From Methylobacterium dankookense (GTDB lineage: Bacteria > Pseudomonadota > Alphaproteobacteria > Rhizobiales > Beijerinckiaceae), in contig NZ_CABFVH010000020.1 of NCBI RefSeq assembly GCF_902141855.1, positions 1-64,000 on the forward strand: a stretch of DNA of 64,000 nucleotides, read 5' to 3'. Positions 27,785 to 35,496 of the stretch are shown piece after piece (within the stretch, counting starts at the first letter, position 1; each line of letters starts with the position of its first letter). Below the pieces are notes generated by a model that searched no databases, was not told the DNA's origin, and worked only from the letters and a program-made list of their open reading frames with translations. The translations under genes were made by a program, and so were the position numbers.

Positions 27785-28708
27785 TCATGGGGCCTGGCGT
27801 GCGTGTGATGCTGCCACAGCGCACGCCGCACGGACGACCGCGTCGACCTCGATATGATGGAGCATGTGCCCGATACCGGGAAGCTGCTCAAAGTGGGCAG
27901 TCGGGATCATCTGCGCGGCCATGCGACCATGCGCGAACGTGTTGACGACCTTATCGCTGCCGCCGCAGAGGATTCGGACCGGCACGCGACAGGCGCCGTA
28001 GCTTGCCAAGCTCCGGCTCAGACCGAGCCAGAGGGCGTTTGCGTCCTCACCCTCCGCGATCAACTGCGTCGCACGTCCCGCCATCGCGAAGGGGTAGCGG
28101 GCGGCGAAGTCCGTCGGCATCGGCTGCGGTGCATAGATTCCGGCCCAGAGAAGGCTCAGCAATGCCGGGTCGACCGTGACGCCGAGCAATTCGGTCAAGC
28201 GCTCGCCGAGGAGCGGCACGGCGCGGGGCCCGAACAGGATCTGCTCGAGGCGCGGTTCCGGGAAGCAGATCGGCGCCAGCGCGACGACGCCGGTAATCTC
28301 ATTCGGATAGAGCATCCCGTAAGCGAGCGCGACGGCACCGCCGAAGGAATGGCCGAGGATGACCGGGCGGCGAAGACCCAGACGTCGGACCGCCTCGCGA
28401 ATGAGTTCGGCCTGCCGCCAGGGCGAGGCGTCCGCGAGGCGCTGACGCACGCTGAAACCGTGGCCCGGCCGGTCGACGGCCACGACACGGAAATGCTGCG
28501 CAAGCGCCAGCGCTGGACCGAGCCACATGTCCTCCAGCGTCATCAGCGCGCCATGGATCGCGACGAGGTCCGGCCCCGAGCCGATCTCCGCCCAGGCCAT
28601 CGTGCGATTCCCGGTCAAAGCCGTGATCGTGCGCGGAACGATGCGGCTGTCCGCGCTGGTCGAGGGCATTGGACCGGGCAGGTCCGCCTGAAGCAGGAGA
28701 GCGCCCAT
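27785..28708 (-). CDS. Alpha/beta hydrolase
   Basis: A 307-residue alpha/beta hydrolase. The nucleophile elbow is GHSFGG (Ser121). An oxyanion/HG-type segment AIHGALMTLEDMW precedes it; VDRPGHG follows strand 4; the acid is expected in RILCGGSDKVV and the catalytic His in PGIGHMLHH. The ATG at 28708 directly follows the SDR stop (TGAGATG), so the two are translationally coupled. The substrate is unknown; relatives include haloalkane/epoxide-type and lactone hydrolases. Confidence 0.85.
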   Translation of the reverse strand: MGALLLQADLPGPMPSTSADSRIVPRTITALTGNRTMAWAEIGSGPDLVAIHGALMTLEDMWLGPALALAQHFRVVAVDRPGHGFSVRQRLADASPWRQAELIREAVRRLGLRRPVILGHSFGGAVALAYGMLYPNEITGVVALAPICFPEPRLEQILFGPRAVPLLGERLTELLGVTVDPALLSLLWAGIYAPQPMPTDFAARYPFAMAGRATQLIAEGEDANALWLGLSRSLASYGACRVPVRILCGGSDKVVNTFAHGRMAAQMIPTAHFEQLPGIGHMLHHIEVDAVVRAACAVAASHARQAP

Positions 28709-28709
28709 C

Positions 28710-29735
28710 TCAGTGCAGGCCTCTGTCGCGGCGCGCTCGGTCCAGCCCGAGCAGGACGGCGATTGCGGCAGCGAGGCCGACGCCGCCCGCTGCCGTAGCC
28801 AGCGGATGCAGGCTCGCCCGCGTATAGGCGCTCGTACGCATGACATAGCCAGGCTGATCGCCACGCGTCCGGCCCGTATCGTCCTGCTCCGGGCCGTGCA
28901 GCGCCCCCTCGGGCCGGCGCGGCTCGCCCCTGCGCTTCTGAAGTGCGATGATGGCGGGTGCGAGCAGATCGTAGGCGCCCGGCGCGAACTCCTTGGCCGC
29001 TGTGAACAGCTTGCCGGCGCCGCCGACCACGATGTCGCGCTGCGGGTGCTCCGCCGCGTGCAGGATCGCTTCCGCGACCGTCTCCGGCCGGTAGATCGGC
29101 GGCGGCAGCATCGGCTCGCGGTCCATGTAATTGCGCGCCCGCCGCGGCAGAGGGGTGTCGATCGAGGTCGGCTTGACGAGCGTGACCGCGATAGGGGCGC
29201 CCTCATGGCGCAGCTCCATGCGCAGGGCGTCTGTGAAGCCCTTCACCGCGTGCTTGGAGGCCGAATACATGCCCTGGAGCGGGAAGGCGAGATCGGAGGC
29301 CACGCTGCCGAGGTTGATCAGCGTGCCGCCGCGTCGCCGGAGATGCTCGACCGCCACGAGCGAACCGTAGACCGTGCCCCAGAAATTCGTCTGGATGAGG
29401 CGCCGATGATCCGTATCCGATACCTCGCGCAGGGCCCCGTAGATCGTCAGGCCCGCGACGTTCACCCAGGTGTCGAAGCCGCCGAACGCGGCGAACGCCC
29501 GGTCCGCGATGGCCTGAACCTCGGTAGGTTCGCCGACATCGGCGACCATATAGGCGCATCGCCCGCCCTCCGCCTCGATCTCCCTCTGAAGCTCGGCAAG
29601 GGCCTCACCGCTGCGGGCCGCGAGCACCACCGCCGCGCCGCGTCGCGCCGCCGCGCGGGCCGTGGCAAGTCCGATACCGGATGAGGCGCCAGTGATGACG
29701 ATGACCTGCTCGGCGAGCGGCTTGCAGCGCCTCAC
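28710..29735 (-). CDS. SDR-family oxidoreductase with C-terminal membrane anchor
   Basis: A 341-residue short-chain dehydrogenase. The NAD(P) motif is TGASSGIG (residues 15-22), and the catalytic Ser144, Tyr157 and Lys161 are present in LGSVAS and YSASK. After the SDR domain there is an unusual extension with a C-terminal hydrophobic segment (ATAAGGVGLAAAIAVLLGL) likely to anchor it in the membrane. The GTG start overlaps the upstream DUF892 stop as GTGA, and its own stop couples to the hydrolase, so three genes form one operon. Confidence 0.87.
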   Translation of the reverse strand: MRRCKPLAEQVIVITGASSGIGLATARAAARRGAAVVLAARSGEALAELQREIEAEGGRCAYMVADVGEPTEVQAIADRAFAAFGGFDTWVNVAGLTIYGALREVSDTDHRRLIQTNFWGTVYGSLVAVEHLRRRGGTLINLGSVASDLAFPLQGMYSASKHAVKGFTDALRMELRHEGAPIAVTLVKPTSIDTPLPRRARNYMDREPMLPPPIYRPETVAEAILHAAEHPQRDIVVGGAGKLFTAAKEFAPGAYDLLAPAIIALQKRRGEPRRPEGALHGPEQDDTGRTRGDQPGYVMRTSAYTRASLHPLATAAGGVGLAAAIAVLLGLDRARRDRGLH

Positions 29736-30241
29736 CGGTCCGCCTTCTCGCCGGCGGTGGTCAACTCGATGTAGCGCAGCGTTGTTGGCCTGATCAGCTC
29801 GTGGATCCTCTGCGCCATGGCCTGCTCCTCCCGCAGCGACTGCTGGAAGGCGGCGTGATGGGTCTGCTGACCGGCGGCCTCGCCGATCACCAGAAGCGAC
29901 TCATAGGCGGCGATCTCGAAGTTCTCGAAGGCGTGGTTGGCGAAGGTGTTCTTCAGGATCTCATCTTGAGCCGGCGTATGGCCGAGCGCCATCATGTTGC
30001 CGACGAAGCCGAGGAAGCCCTCCTTCAGAGCCGATGGTCGTTCGGCAAGGCCCTGCAGCGCCTCCTCCAGACGGTCGCGCTGGTCGTGCGTCTCCGCGAT
30101 GTGGCGGCGCAGCGCCTGCTCCATCTCGGGATAGCGTTCGAGCCGCTCGACTTGCCGCTCCATGATCTGGAGCGCCTGCATCTCGACAGCATGGGTGTTC
30201 TTCAGGGCGGTGACATAGATGTCGCGTGCGTCCGTGGTCAT
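29732..30241 (-). CDS. DUF892 (YciE-type) ferritin-like protein
   Basis: A 169-residue DUF892 protein, first gene of the DUF892-SDR-hydrolase operon. It has YVTALKNTHAVEMQALQIME, LRRHIAETHDQRDRLE, AFENFEIAAYESLL and a final REEQAMAQRIHELI helix, giving the Glu/His set of a ferritin-like bundle. It is a distant paralogue of the protein encoded at 27.0-27.5 kb. A role in stress is inferred from the family only. Confidence 0.85.
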   Translation of the reverse strand: MTTDARDIYVTALKNTHAVEMQALQIMERQVERLERYPEMEQALRRHIAETHDQRDRLEEALQGLAERPSALKEGFLGFVGNMMALGHTPAQDEILKNTFANHAFENFEIAAYESLLVIGEAAGQQTHHAAFQQSLREEQAMAQRIHELIRPTTLRYIELTTAGEKADR

Positions 30242-30325
30242 GACGTGCGCCTTATTGGGATTGGCGGGGGGCTGTGACGGCCCGATACGCCATCAAGGTT
30301 GGCGGCAAGCGGCCAAGTTCCCCGC

Positions 30326-30547
30326 CTACGGCAATCGCTGGCTGGCCTGCTTTGGGCGATGCTCTTCGATGAGCGCGGCTGCCGCCTCACGACGGCGTAG
30401 GTACGGTCGCAAGATCCGGCATGCATCCGCGTCGCGGAACCCAAGGGGACGCTGGGCGATTGCTGCATCCCGGCGACGTTGGATCTTGTTGCGTATGTCC
30501 CTCTCGAAGAAGGTGAAGGTCGGTCTCGATGGGACCCGGATCCTCAT
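30326..30547 (-). CDS. Hypothetical basic small protein (weak)
   Basis: A 73-residue frame starting MRIRVPSRPTFTFFERDI. It is rich in Arg and Ala with two basic helices (NKIQRRRDAAIAQ, RPYLRRREAAAALIEEH). It overlaps, on the opposite strand, the start of the DUF6328-like remnant, so one of the two is probably a shadow. No ribosome-binding site with good spacing is seen. Confidence 0.25.
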   Translation of the reverse strand: MRIRVPSRPTFTFFERDIRNKIQRRRDAAIAQRPLGFRDADACRILRPYLRRREAAAALIEEHRPKQASQRLP

Positions 30548-30742
30548 CCTCGGGTCGCCCTGACGCTGGGGGCCGACCTGTTCCTGGCCGCGGAGCCGGT
30601 AGGGCGATTTCGGTCGGCCGTCGCCACCGGGGTCGTCACGTGCGGAAGCGCCCTCCTGTTCTGGTACGGGCTGGAGGCCTTGCAGGCCCGTCGTGTCAGG
30701 GAGCGGGAGCCCACCATGACCAGTCACCTGAACTCGAAGTAG
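30495..30742 (+). pseudogene. DUF6328-like membrane protein gene, internally deleted
   Basis: From ATG 30495 the frame reads MSLSKKVKVGLDGTRILILG, which matches the start of DUF6328-family membrane proteins, but stops at 30563. In another frame a hydrophobic C-terminal part follows (GADLFLAAEPVG, then TGVVTCGSALLFWYGLEALQ) to a stop at 30742. The two parts fit the two ends of that family with the middle helices missing. The gene appears to be an internal-deletion and frameshift relic. Confidence 0.45.
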
Positions 30743-30865
30743 ATCGGTCTCGCGGCGGGTCTGGTGTCGTTCGGAGTGCTGACGGGGCTCTGGCACGTCC
30801 AACCGTTGCTGTTGAGGCAGCTGATAAAGACCTCAATGAATCAGTAATCTCGCCCAGAGGATCGA

Positions 30866-31450
30866 ATGTCAGCGTTGACCGTATTGCTCCTTCGTCATGC
30901 CGAGAAGCCGGGCGGTGATTATCCCGGAGTCGGCAGAACATTCGAAGGCAAAAGGGACGACAAATCGCTCATCGTTCGCGGCTGGCAGCGCGCTGGCGCA
31001 TGGGCAGCCCTCCTGGGATCGGGACTGAGCGCGGACTACCCGCTTCCGACAATCATCTATGCCGCGCGGCCCGAGCCAGTCACGGCGGAGGCGAGCTTCA
31101 GCCACCGGCCATGGGAGACTGCGCTACCGCTCGCGCGTCGTTTGTATCTCGATGTCAACACGCGATGGGGTGTCGGGCAGGAGCAGGCTCTGGTCGAGGA
31201 ACTGACGAAGCTGACGGGGACCGTCGCGATCTTCTGGGAGCACAAGGCGATCCCAACCCAGATCATCCCCGCCCTACTTGGGAGCCAGTCGATCCCCGGT
31301 GTCCCGGCAAAGTGGGACAGCGACCGCTTCGACGTGGTCCTCCGTTTCGATCGCGCGACGCCGGACGCTCCGTGGTCATACCGACAGCTGTCCCCGCGTC
31401 TGCTGGATGGGGATAGCGATAAGCCATTCGCCGAATTGCGGACGCTCTGA
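30866..31450 (+). CDS. Histidine phosphatase superfamily protein
   Basis: A 194-residue protein with the RHG-type motif LLLRHAEKPG (catalytic His11). The distal part has a conserved acidic segment and a second His in FWEHKAIP. Family members are phosphoglycerate-mutase-like or SixA-like phosphatases acting on phospho-sugars or phospho-His. AGAGGATCGA precedes the ATG. The gene stands alone in the accessory region; the substrate is unknown. Confidence 0.78.
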   Translation: MSALTVLLLRHAEKPGGDYPGVGRTFEGKRDDKSLIVRGWQRAGAWAALLGSGLSADYPLPTIIYAARPEPVTAEASFSHRPWETALPLARRLYLDVNTRWGVGQEQALVEELTKLTGTVAIFWEHKAIPTQIIPALLGSQSIPGVPAKWDSDRFDVVLRFDRATPDAPWSYRQLSPRLLDGDSDKPFAELRTL

Positions 31451-31757
31451 TCCGATCAGCCCCTGTCACGGACATCGACACGGGGGAAGACACAGCCGTT
31501 CGGGTTGGACTGCTACCGAGCATGTCGATGTCCTGCCGATTGCGCCGCTCGACCACCCTGGCCGCACCGGCGTCGATCTGGAAGAAGCCGCCGGCTTCGG
31601 GGTTGAGCAGGCTGTCGAACAGCGGAGGCGAGGCCATCTCCGGCACGCACCACCACGCCACGGCCCCGGCTGGCGTGACGAGGACGTCACGCACGCAAGA
31701 GCCATTGTCTTGACGCCCTCTCCGCCGAAGCGAGGCGGCCTTTGCCGGGCTACGGGC
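31451..31757. other. Intergenic region with a possible coding relic
   Basis: No gene is called in these 307 bases. On the minus strand a frame reads RDVLVTPAGAVAWWCVPEM and continues with GFFQIDAGAARVVER; it looks protein-like for about 70 codons but then runs antisense through the phosphatase gene and has no good start. It may be a fragment of a lost gene. Confidence 0.3.
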
Positions 31758-32822
31758 TCACGGGATGACGCGCGAGGCCCTGAGGCGCTCGAACAGGTCG
31801 AGAAAGGAATCGTCGGTCGGCTGGTAGTCGAGGAAGCCAAGGCGGCGGCTCTTGCTCATGTCGGTCACGACCTCGATGGGCCGGCCAAGGTCCGCATCCG
31901 TGTGCCAAGCGGAGGCGAGGCGGTTCAGGTCGGGCTCGACCAGCCCGTGCCGGGTCGCGAGCTCGGCCCAGAGCGGTGCGTCGCCGGCCATCTGACCCTC
32001 CAGCGGCCGGACCGTGCCGTCGAAGGGCGCCGCCTCCAGGCCGAACCAGTCCGCCAGGCGGCCCCACATCCAGCTCCAGCGGAAGACGTCGCCGTTCACG
32101 ACGTTGAAGGCCTCATTGCGGGCGGCCGGCGTCGTGGCCGCCCAGGCGAGGTGCCGGGCGAGCAGCCGCGCGTCGGTCATGTCGGTCAGTCCGTTCCACT
32201 GCGCCGCCGAGCCCGGGAAGCGGAAGGGCCGGCCAGTCTCCCGGCAGAGCGTAGCGTAGGCGGCGAGCGTCACGCCCATGTTCATGGCGTTGCCCAGCGC
32301 GTAGCCGATGATGGTGTGGGGCCGGTGCACGCTCCATCCGAAGCCATCTCGACCCGCGGCGGCGAAGACCTCGTCCTCCTGGGCGTAGTAGAAGTTTTCG
32401 ATGTCGAGCCGGCGCTGGTCCTCTCGGAACGGGGTCGCGGGCAAAGTGCCCTTCCCATAGGCCTCGAACGGGCCAAGATAGTGCTTCAGGCCGGTGACCA
32501 GCGCGACGTGACGCACGCTGCCCGCCGGCCGGAGCGCGTCGAGGAGGTTGCGGACCATCGCGGCGTTGACCCGGATGTTCTCGGCCTCGCTCTCCTGGCG
32601 CAGCCAGGTGGTGATGAAGACGTGGCTGGGCCGCACCTCGGCAAGCGCCTGCCGGAGGCTCCCGGTATCGAGGAGATCGGCCGCGAGCGGCTCGACGCCG
32701 GCAAGATCGCCGGGCGGCCGGCGCGCGAGACCGTGCACCGTCCAGCCTCCTTCGACGAGGTGCCGGGCGAGGTTGTTGCCGACGATGCCGCTGACGCCGG
32801 CGATCAGTGCCGTTCCGTTCAT
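31758..32822 (-). CDS. SDR-family oxidoreductase (PRISE/5-beta-reductase-like)
   Basis: A 354-residue extended/atypical SDR. The N-terminal LIAGVSGIVGNNLARHL is a Rossmann motif. LVTGLKHYLGPFEAYG and YYAQEDEVF match the progesterone-5-beta-reductase/iridoid-synthase-like (PRISE) group that reduces enones with NADPH. The C-terminal part has NVVNGDVFRWSWMW. The ATG at 32822 has GGAG upstream. It is divergent from an HxlR regulator across 96 bases, the classic target arrangement. Confidence 0.87.
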   Translation of the reverse strand: MNGTALIAGVSGIVGNNLARHLVEGGWTVHGLARRPPGDLAGVEPLAADLLDTGSLRQALAEVRPSHVFITTWLRQESEAENIRVNAAMVRNLLDALRPAGSVRHVALVTGLKHYLGPFEAYGKGTLPATPFREDQRRLDIENFYYAQEDEVFAAAGRDGFGWSVHRPHTIIGYALGNAMNMGVTLAAYATLCRETGRPFRFPGSAAQWNGLTDMTDARLLARHLAWAATTPAARNEAFNVVNGDVFRWSWMWGRLADWFGLEAAPFDGTVRPLEGQMAGDAPLWAELATRHGLVEPDLNRLASAWHTDADLGRPIEVVTDMSKSRRLGFLDYQPTDDSFLDLFERLRASRVIP

Positions 32823-32918
32823 GGTGATCTCCGAACCGTTCGGCACCGAGCTAGCCCCTGTCCCGGCCCACCGCTAGACGGCACCGTTTGGGGTCATAGG
32901 CACCATGAGGTAACCACC
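32823..32918. promoter_or_regulatory. Divergent promoter/operator region for the SDR and HxlR genes
   Basis: This 96-base gap between divergent genes should hold both promoters and the HxlR operator. An imperfect dyad around 32892-32908 (TCAT and ATGA arms seven bases apart) lies just before the regulator's start and is the best operator candidate. No experimentally known consensus was matched. Confidence 0.3.
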
Positions 32919-33302
32919 ATGAAGCCCGGCAGCGCGGACGAGGACTGGCGTGAGGATTGCGCGCCGCGGCGCGTGTTGGAGCTGTTCGCGACCAAGTGGA
33001 CGAGCATGGTCCTGCACACGCTGCATGCGCGCCACGGTGGCCGGGCACGGACGGGCGTGCTCCACCGCAGCCTGCCGGGCATCTCCAAGAAGATGCTGAC
33101 CCAGACGCTGCGCGAGATGGAAGGCAGCGGTCTCCTGACCCGGCACGTGGCCGGCACGGTGCCACCGGCGGTCGAGTACCGGCTTACGTCCCTTGGGACC
33201 CGCTTCGTCGAACCGGTCGAGCTCCTTTACGCCTGGGGCCGCGCGAATGCCGACGCGCTCGACGGCCTCGAAGCCCGGCCCACCTCCCGTCGCCAAGGTT
33301 GA
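32919..33302 (+). CDS. HxlR-family transcriptional regulator
   Basis: A 127-residue winged-helix regulator. It has WREDCAPRRVLELFATKWTS at the start with the Cys typical of HxlR sensors. The HTH follows (LHRSLPGISKKMLTQTLREM), then the wing (LLTRHVAGTVPPAVEYRLTSLG). HxlR/HypR-type proteins respond to electrophiles or aldehydes through this cysteine. It is divergent from the enone-reductase-like SDR, which is the likely target. The ATG at 32919 begins the family's usual N-terminus. Confidence 0.9.
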   Translation: MKPGSADEDWREDCAPRRVLELFATKWTSMVLHTLHARHGGRARTGVLHRSLPGISKKMLTQTLREMEGSGLLTRHVAGTVPPAVEYRLTSLGTRFVEPVELLYAWGRANADALDGLEARPTSRRQG

Positions 33303-33382
33303 CCTCGCCCTCAGGGGACGGACGTCAACGAGTCTGGCCTCATTCGCCATGATACGATCTGCCCAGCCATTCGGGAGACAGC

Positions 33383-33766
33383 ATGGCCGATCTCGCAGGG
33401 AACAAGGCGAACGTGATCGCCTTCTACGAGCTGATGTTCAACGCGTGCCAGCCGCGTGAGGCCATCGAGCGCTACGTTGGCAAGGAGTACATCCAGCACA
33501 ACCCGCATGTGGCGACCGGCAAGGCCGGCTTCATCGCCTATTTCGAGCGCATGGCGCGTGAGTGGCCGGGCAAGCGGGTCGAGGTGAAACGGGCGATTGC
33601 CGAGGGAAATCTGGTCGTTCTGCATTGCTTCCAGCACTGGCCGGGCAGCCACGACTACGCGGCCATGGACATCTTCCGGCTCGACGAGAATGGGAAGATC
33701 GTCGAGCATTGGGACGTGCTGCAGGTCCTGCCAGAGATGTCCGCCAACCCGAACGGGATGTTCTGA
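33383..33766 (+). CDS. SnoaL-like/NTF2-fold protein
   Basis: A 127-residue protein of the SnoaL-like polyketide-cyclase family. It has [40 protein letters not shown] and [20 protein letters not shown], the family's signature ending. Members act as isomerases or cyclases or have no known activity. It lies 80 bases after the HxlR gene on the same strand and may belong to its regulon. Confidence 0.85.
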   Translation: MADLAGNKANVIAFYELMFNACQPREAIERYVGKEYIQHNPHVATGKAGFIAYFERMAREWPGKRVEVKRAIAEGNLVVLHCFQHWPGSHDYAAMDIFRLDENGKIVEHWDVLQVLPEMSANPNGMF

Positions 33767-33799
33767 GCGGCGAGCGGCTCGTTCACGCGCCTCGCTGCG

Positions 33800-34009
33800 T
33801 CACCGGGGCGAGAGCCATGCGGCGAAGAACTCGGCAAGCGCCTCCACCTTGGCGGGACGTGCCTGCGCACTGGGCGTGACGAAGGACAGCGATCCACCGG
33901 GCAGGCTCCAGCCGGGCAGCAGTATTAGCAAGCGTCCGTCGGCGAGGTACTCGGCCGCGATGAAATCCGGCAGCGCCGCCACGCCGATGCCTGCAAGAAG
34001 CGACGGCAG
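33800..34009 (-). pseudogene. C-terminal fragment of a LysR-family regulator
   Basis: The minus strand encodes about 70 residues: LPSLLAGIGVAALPDFIAAE followed by YLADGRLLILLPGWSLPGG and KVEALAEFFAAWLSPR. This is the end of a LysR substrate-binding domain. The HTH and most of the effector domain are missing; homology stops abruptly at about 34010, where a recombinase tail begins on the other strand. It is a clean truncation at a recombination junction. Confidence 0.7.
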
Positions 34010-34011
34010 TC

Positions 34012-34170
34012 GTCGCGCGCAGGGCCTACATCGCCTCAATCGTGGACGCAGTGATCGTCACCTGCGACACCCTGCGCATCGTCGGCTTCAACGACAATCT
34101 CGCCGACGCCGTCGCGGGCCAGCCCAAACCGAAAGGAGTTCGCAATTCAGTTCAGGAGTGGTGCGGGTAG
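34012..34170 (+). pseudogene. C-terminal remnant of a site-specific (serine-type) recombinase
   Basis: The plus frame reads ARRAYIASIVDAVIVTCDTL, then RIVGFNDNLADAVAG, and ends VRNSVQEWCG at a TAG (34168-34170). The strand-rich segment and the final VRxxVxEW phrase resemble the tails of large serine recombinases in Rhizobiales. Only about 50 codons remain. It abuts the LysR fragment and runs into the 3' end of the tRNA-Leu gene, suggesting the scar of an excised or deleted island. Confidence 0.45.
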
Positions 34171-34243
34171 AGGGAATCGAACCCCCACGCCTTGCGGCTG
34201 GCGATTTTGAGTCGCCCGCGTCTACCAGTTCCGCCATACCCGC
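34159..34243 (-). tRNA. tRNA-Leu (anticodon CAA)
   Basis: An 85-base cloverleaf is seen on the minus strand. The acceptor arms GCGGGTA (5') and TACCCGC (3') pair; discriminator A and an encoded CCA end follow. The anticodon stem GGCGA/TCGCC closes the loop CTCAAAA, giving anticodon CAA, which reads UUG. A long variable arm with GCCGCAAGGC and a T-arm GGGGGTTCGATTCCCTC confirm a class II tRNA. Its 3' end points to the accessory region, as expected of an integration target. Confidence 0.95.
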
Positions 34244-34384
34244 GCGGCGAGCCTCATCGCACAGGTTAGGCGTTGCGACCAGCCCCTCCCGAGACGCTCG
34301 CCCTCCCGTGTCGCGACCAAGCTGGTCAGCGGCCCGGACCTGTGCTCAAAGGGCGCGCCCTCCCAACGCACGCGACTGTGGTTC

Positions 34385-34966
34385 ATGATCCGCCGCCTCT
34401 ACGAGTGGATTCTCGCGCTTAGCGGCAAGCCCTCGGCGCCCTGGGCGCTCGGTGCCGTCGCCTTCGCGGAGAGCTCGTTCTTCCCCGTACCGCCCGACGT
34501 GATGCTGGTGCCGATGGCGGTGAGCCGCCCGGACCGGGTCTGGTTCTACGCCACCATCACCACCATCGCCTCGGTGCTCGGCGGCCTCGTCGGCTACGCG
34601 ATCGGCGCACTGCTGTTCGACTCCCTCGGTCAATGGCTGATCAAGCTCTACGGGCTGCAGAACTCGGCGACGACCTTCCAGGACTCCTACGCCACCTACG
34701 GCCACTGGGTGATCCTGCTCAAGGGGCTCACGCCGATCCCCTACAAGCTCGTCACCATAACCTCGGGCTTCGCCCATTACAGCCTGTTCTGGTTCACCGT
34801 GCTCTCGGTGATCACCCGCGGCGCGCGCTTCTTCCTGCTGGCGGCCCTGCTCGGCCGCTACGGCGTGCAGATCCGCGGCGTGCTCGACAGGCATCTCAAC
34901 GCCGTCGCCGCGATCTCGCTGGCGGTGATCGTCCTCGGCTTCGTCCTGTTCAAGGTGATCCTGTGA
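34385..34966 (+). CDS. DedA/YqaA-family membrane protein (VTT domain)
   Basis: A 193-residue inner-membrane protein with 4-5 hydrophobic helices. VAFAESSFFPVPPDVMLVPM carries the conserved Glu and PxPP of the VTT/DedA family, and GLTPIPYKLVTITSG and RGARFFLLAALLGRYG complete the domain. DedA-fold proteins are linked to lipid-carrier or phospholipid transport. Its stop overlaps the dsbB GTG start as GTGA, so both are one operon. Confidence 0.87.
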   Translation: MIRRLYEWILALSGKPSAPWALGAVAFAESSFFPVPPDVMLVPMAVSRPDRVWFYATITTIASVLGGLVGYAIGALLFDSLGQWLIKLYGLQNSATTFQDSYATYGHWVILLKGLTPIPYKLVTITSGFAHYSLFWFTVLSVITRGARFFLLAALLGRYGVQIRGVLDRHLNAVAAISLAVIVLGFVLFKVIL

Positions 34967-35454
34967 TCAACGAGACCGCACTCCTGCGCCTCAAGCGGGC
35001 GGCTCTGGTCGTCCTGATCGGCTCCGTGCTGACGGTCGGCGGCGCGCTGGTGCTGGAGCATGTCTACGGCTACGCGCCGTGCAAGCTCTGCCTCACCGAG
35101 CGTCTGCCTTACTACGCCGCGATTCCCCTGGCGCTGGGCGGGCTTTTCCTCCCCGAGCGCCTGGCGCGCCTGGCGCTCGGCCTCGCGGCCGTGGGGCTGC
35201 TCTACGGGGCCGGGCTCGGGGTCTACCATGCCGGCGCGGAGTGGGGCTTCTGGCCGGGCCCGACCGATTGCGGCGGCGGCACCGGCCCGAACCCGAAGGA
35301 GGTCGGTGCCTTCCTCGACGCGCTGCAAAGCGTGAAGGTGGTCGATTGCTCGACCGCGGCGCTTCGGGTGCTGGGGATCTCGCTCGCGGGCTGGAACGCA
35401 GTGATCGCCTTCGTGCTCGCCTCGGTCGCCGGGACGAGCGCGGTCAAGCGGTAG
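34963..35454 (+). CDS. dsbB: Disulfide bond formation protein B
   Basis: A 163-residue four-helix membrane protein. The first redox pair is Cys40-Cys43 in APCKLCL, next to the Arg46-x-Pro quinone-site region (TERLPYY). The second pair is Cys103 and Cys129 on the second periplasmic loop. DsbB reoxidises DsbA and passes electrons to quinone. The GTG start overlaps the DedA-like stop codon. Confidence 0.9.
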   Translation: MINETALLRLKRAALVVLIGSVLTVGGALVLEHVYGYAPCKLCLTERLPYYAAIPLALGGLFLPERLARLALGLAAVGLLYGAGLGVYHAGAEWGFWPGPTDCGGGTGPNPKEVGAFLDALQSVKVVDCSTAALRVLGISLAGWNAVIAFVLASVAGTSAVKR

Positions 35455-35496
35455 GGCTTCCCTCCGCCGGACCGACATCCGGCGGCGGTCAATGCC

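Noticed and set aside
31263-31694. 143-codon minus frame reading RDVLVTPAGAVAWWCVPEM
   Set aside because: The first 70 codons look protein-like, but the rest is antisense to the histidine phosphatase, and no good start exists. It was kept only as a possible relic.
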